Assembly (NCBI GenBank): GCA_027067895.1
Contig: JAMOUY010000209.1
Coordinates: 1 to 6,772 of the forward strand
Direction of reading: 5' to 3'
Length of the DNA stretch: 6,772 nucleotides
Source: Acidobacteriota bacterium
GTDB lineage: Bacteria > Acidobacteriota > Holophagae > Thermotomaculales > Thermotomaculaceae
The notes beneath the pieces are model-generated. The model made no database searches, was not told the DNA's origin, and worked only from the letters and a program-made list of their open reading frames with translations. Of the stretch, positions 6,029 to 6,772 are shown piece after piece (positions within the stretch are counted from its first letter, which is position 1; every line of letters starts with the position of its first letter). A program made the translations under genes and the position numbers.

Positions 6029-6772
6029 ATGAAAAAGATTTTTTTTATCATAGTTTTTTTGGGCTTAACAATATCCGCAAACGCAAGCAATTCACCGCAA
6101 AGCATACTTGCAGAAATGTTTAAAAGCATTGAGAAAAACTGGTTTCCCGCAAAGTATTCAAAATTCAAAAGTTTGGAACTTTCGGGAGACATGTCAATTA
6201 CGGTGCCCTATTCAAGCGTTTCAAGAAGATTGAAATTTGTTCAGGGAGATTTATCCTTTTCCTTCAATTTTGACGGGGTACTGCAACCTTCCGGAGTTTG
6301 CAAATTCAATTTGCAGGGAGATTTCGGAAACGTTGTTTACTGCGTAATGCCTTCAAAAACTATAACCTATTCAGAGGACTTCAACGCATACTCGCTTTCG
6401 GATTCTCAAACAACAAACCTAAACAACTTCAAGTCATACTTTATAACCAAAATCAACGCTTTAAAAGACAACTTTATGTCGGGAAGATGGAATTACCAAA
6501 TTCAATACAACGTTGTTTTAGGCGGAGACAAATGCTTTAAAATAACCGCCTTTACCCCCGAAAGAAAAAAAGAGGGGGAAAGAAGAAACAGGCGCTCAAA
6601 CGTCATTAAACTGAAAGACTTGCTTACCTTTTACAAAAAAGGCAAAGTTGTGTTTTTCATAAGAAAAAAAGATTTTCTTCCTTTAAGAATTGAATACTCA
6701 AACACAGAACAAAACATAGACTCAACAATAACCTTTTTTTACGGAAACCAGAAACAGCCCGCTTCAATGTAT
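6029..6772 (+). CDS. secreted protein of unknown function, 3' end cut by window
   Basis: The frame is open from this ATG to the right edge (248 codons, no stop), so the gene is partial. Residues 1-19 form a signal peptide (MKKIFFIIVF, then LGLTISANA), likely cut before SN by signal peptidase I. The mature part starts with a helix (about 24-38) and continues as alternating polar and hydrophobic strands typical of a beta-sheet protein, with a Lys/Arg-rich insert at about 176-190. The stretch from about 200 (LTFYKKGKVVFFIRKKDFLP, then LRIEYSN) resembles the 'fixed by substrate, low confidence' pattern seen in LolA/LolB-like lipid-binding folds, where a strand ends in 'LPLRIE'. This is a weak resemblance and I do not assign the family. 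Three cysteines are present (91, 105, 169). It has its own promoter directly after a terminator, so it is not co-transcribed with the CsgG-like gene. The coding call is firm because of the ribosome binding site, signal peptide and long open frame; the function is unknown. Confidence 0.85.
   Translation, partial: MKKIFFIIVFLGLTISANASNSPQSILAEMFKSIEKNWFPAKYSKFKSLELSGDMSITVPYSSVSRRLKFVQGDLSFSFNFDGVLQPSGVCKFNLQGDFGNVVYCVMPSKTITYSEDFNAYSLSDSQTTNLNNFKSYFITKINALKDNFMSGRWNYQIQYNVVLGGDKCFKITAFTPERKKEGERRNRRSNVIKLKDLLTFYKKGKVVFFIRKKDFLPLRIEYSNTEQNIDSTITFFYGNQKQPASMY

Noticed and set aside
6029..6772. Firm assignment of the right-edge protein as LolA
   Set aside because: Only a general strand pattern and an 'LPLRIEY' segment suggest it; the Lys/Arg-rich insert and the rest of the sequence match no LolA signature that I can recognise.

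Overview
The window is AT-rich bacterial chromosome. It holds five protein genes, and all five products carry an N-terminal signal peptide or membrane anchor, so this looks like a cell-envelope neighbourhood. A CsgG-type domain on a secreted protein, together with small signal-peptide proteins in separate transcription units, suggests a Gram-negative (diderm) bacterium. Strong Shine-Dalgarno sites (GGGAGG, AAGGAG, GAGGTG) and a strong preference for AAA (Lys) and TTT (Phe) fit a low-GC genome. I cannot name the phylum. No RNA gene, CRISPR array, insertion sequence or phage gene was seen.

Left part, minus strand (1-2139): lemA is followed with no gap (TAGATG) by a DUF2207 membrane protein that runs off the left edge after 541 codons. 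This is a translationally coupled two-gene operon read right to left. The lemA/DUF2207 pairing is a familiar bacterial neighbourhood, but its biochemical role is not settled.

Centre, plus strand (2452-4563): after a 312-base divergent intergenic region there is a 690-residue secreted M6-family (immune inhibitor A-like) zinc metalloprotease. It has an HExxHxxGxxD site, a calcium-loop-like insert and two C-terminal beta-rich modules that look like diverged tandem copies. It ends in a clear rho-independent terminator.

Right part, plus strand (4612-6772): a TATAAT box leads into a 389-residue secreted protein with a CsgG-like domain, TPR-like helices, a polar linker and a C-terminal SHOCT domain. 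A spacer with two hairpins follows; the second is a good terminator. One base after its T-tract lies an extended -10 promoter with a very short leader, driving a secreted protein of unknown function that runs off the right edge.

The three plus-strand genes look like separate transcription units, so their shared role is only inferred from common export. I see no convincing sign of a wholly new multi-gene system. The most interesting items are the CsgG-TPR-SHOCT protein without a lipobox, the duplicated C-terminal module of the protease, and the unrecognised secreted protein at the right edge.
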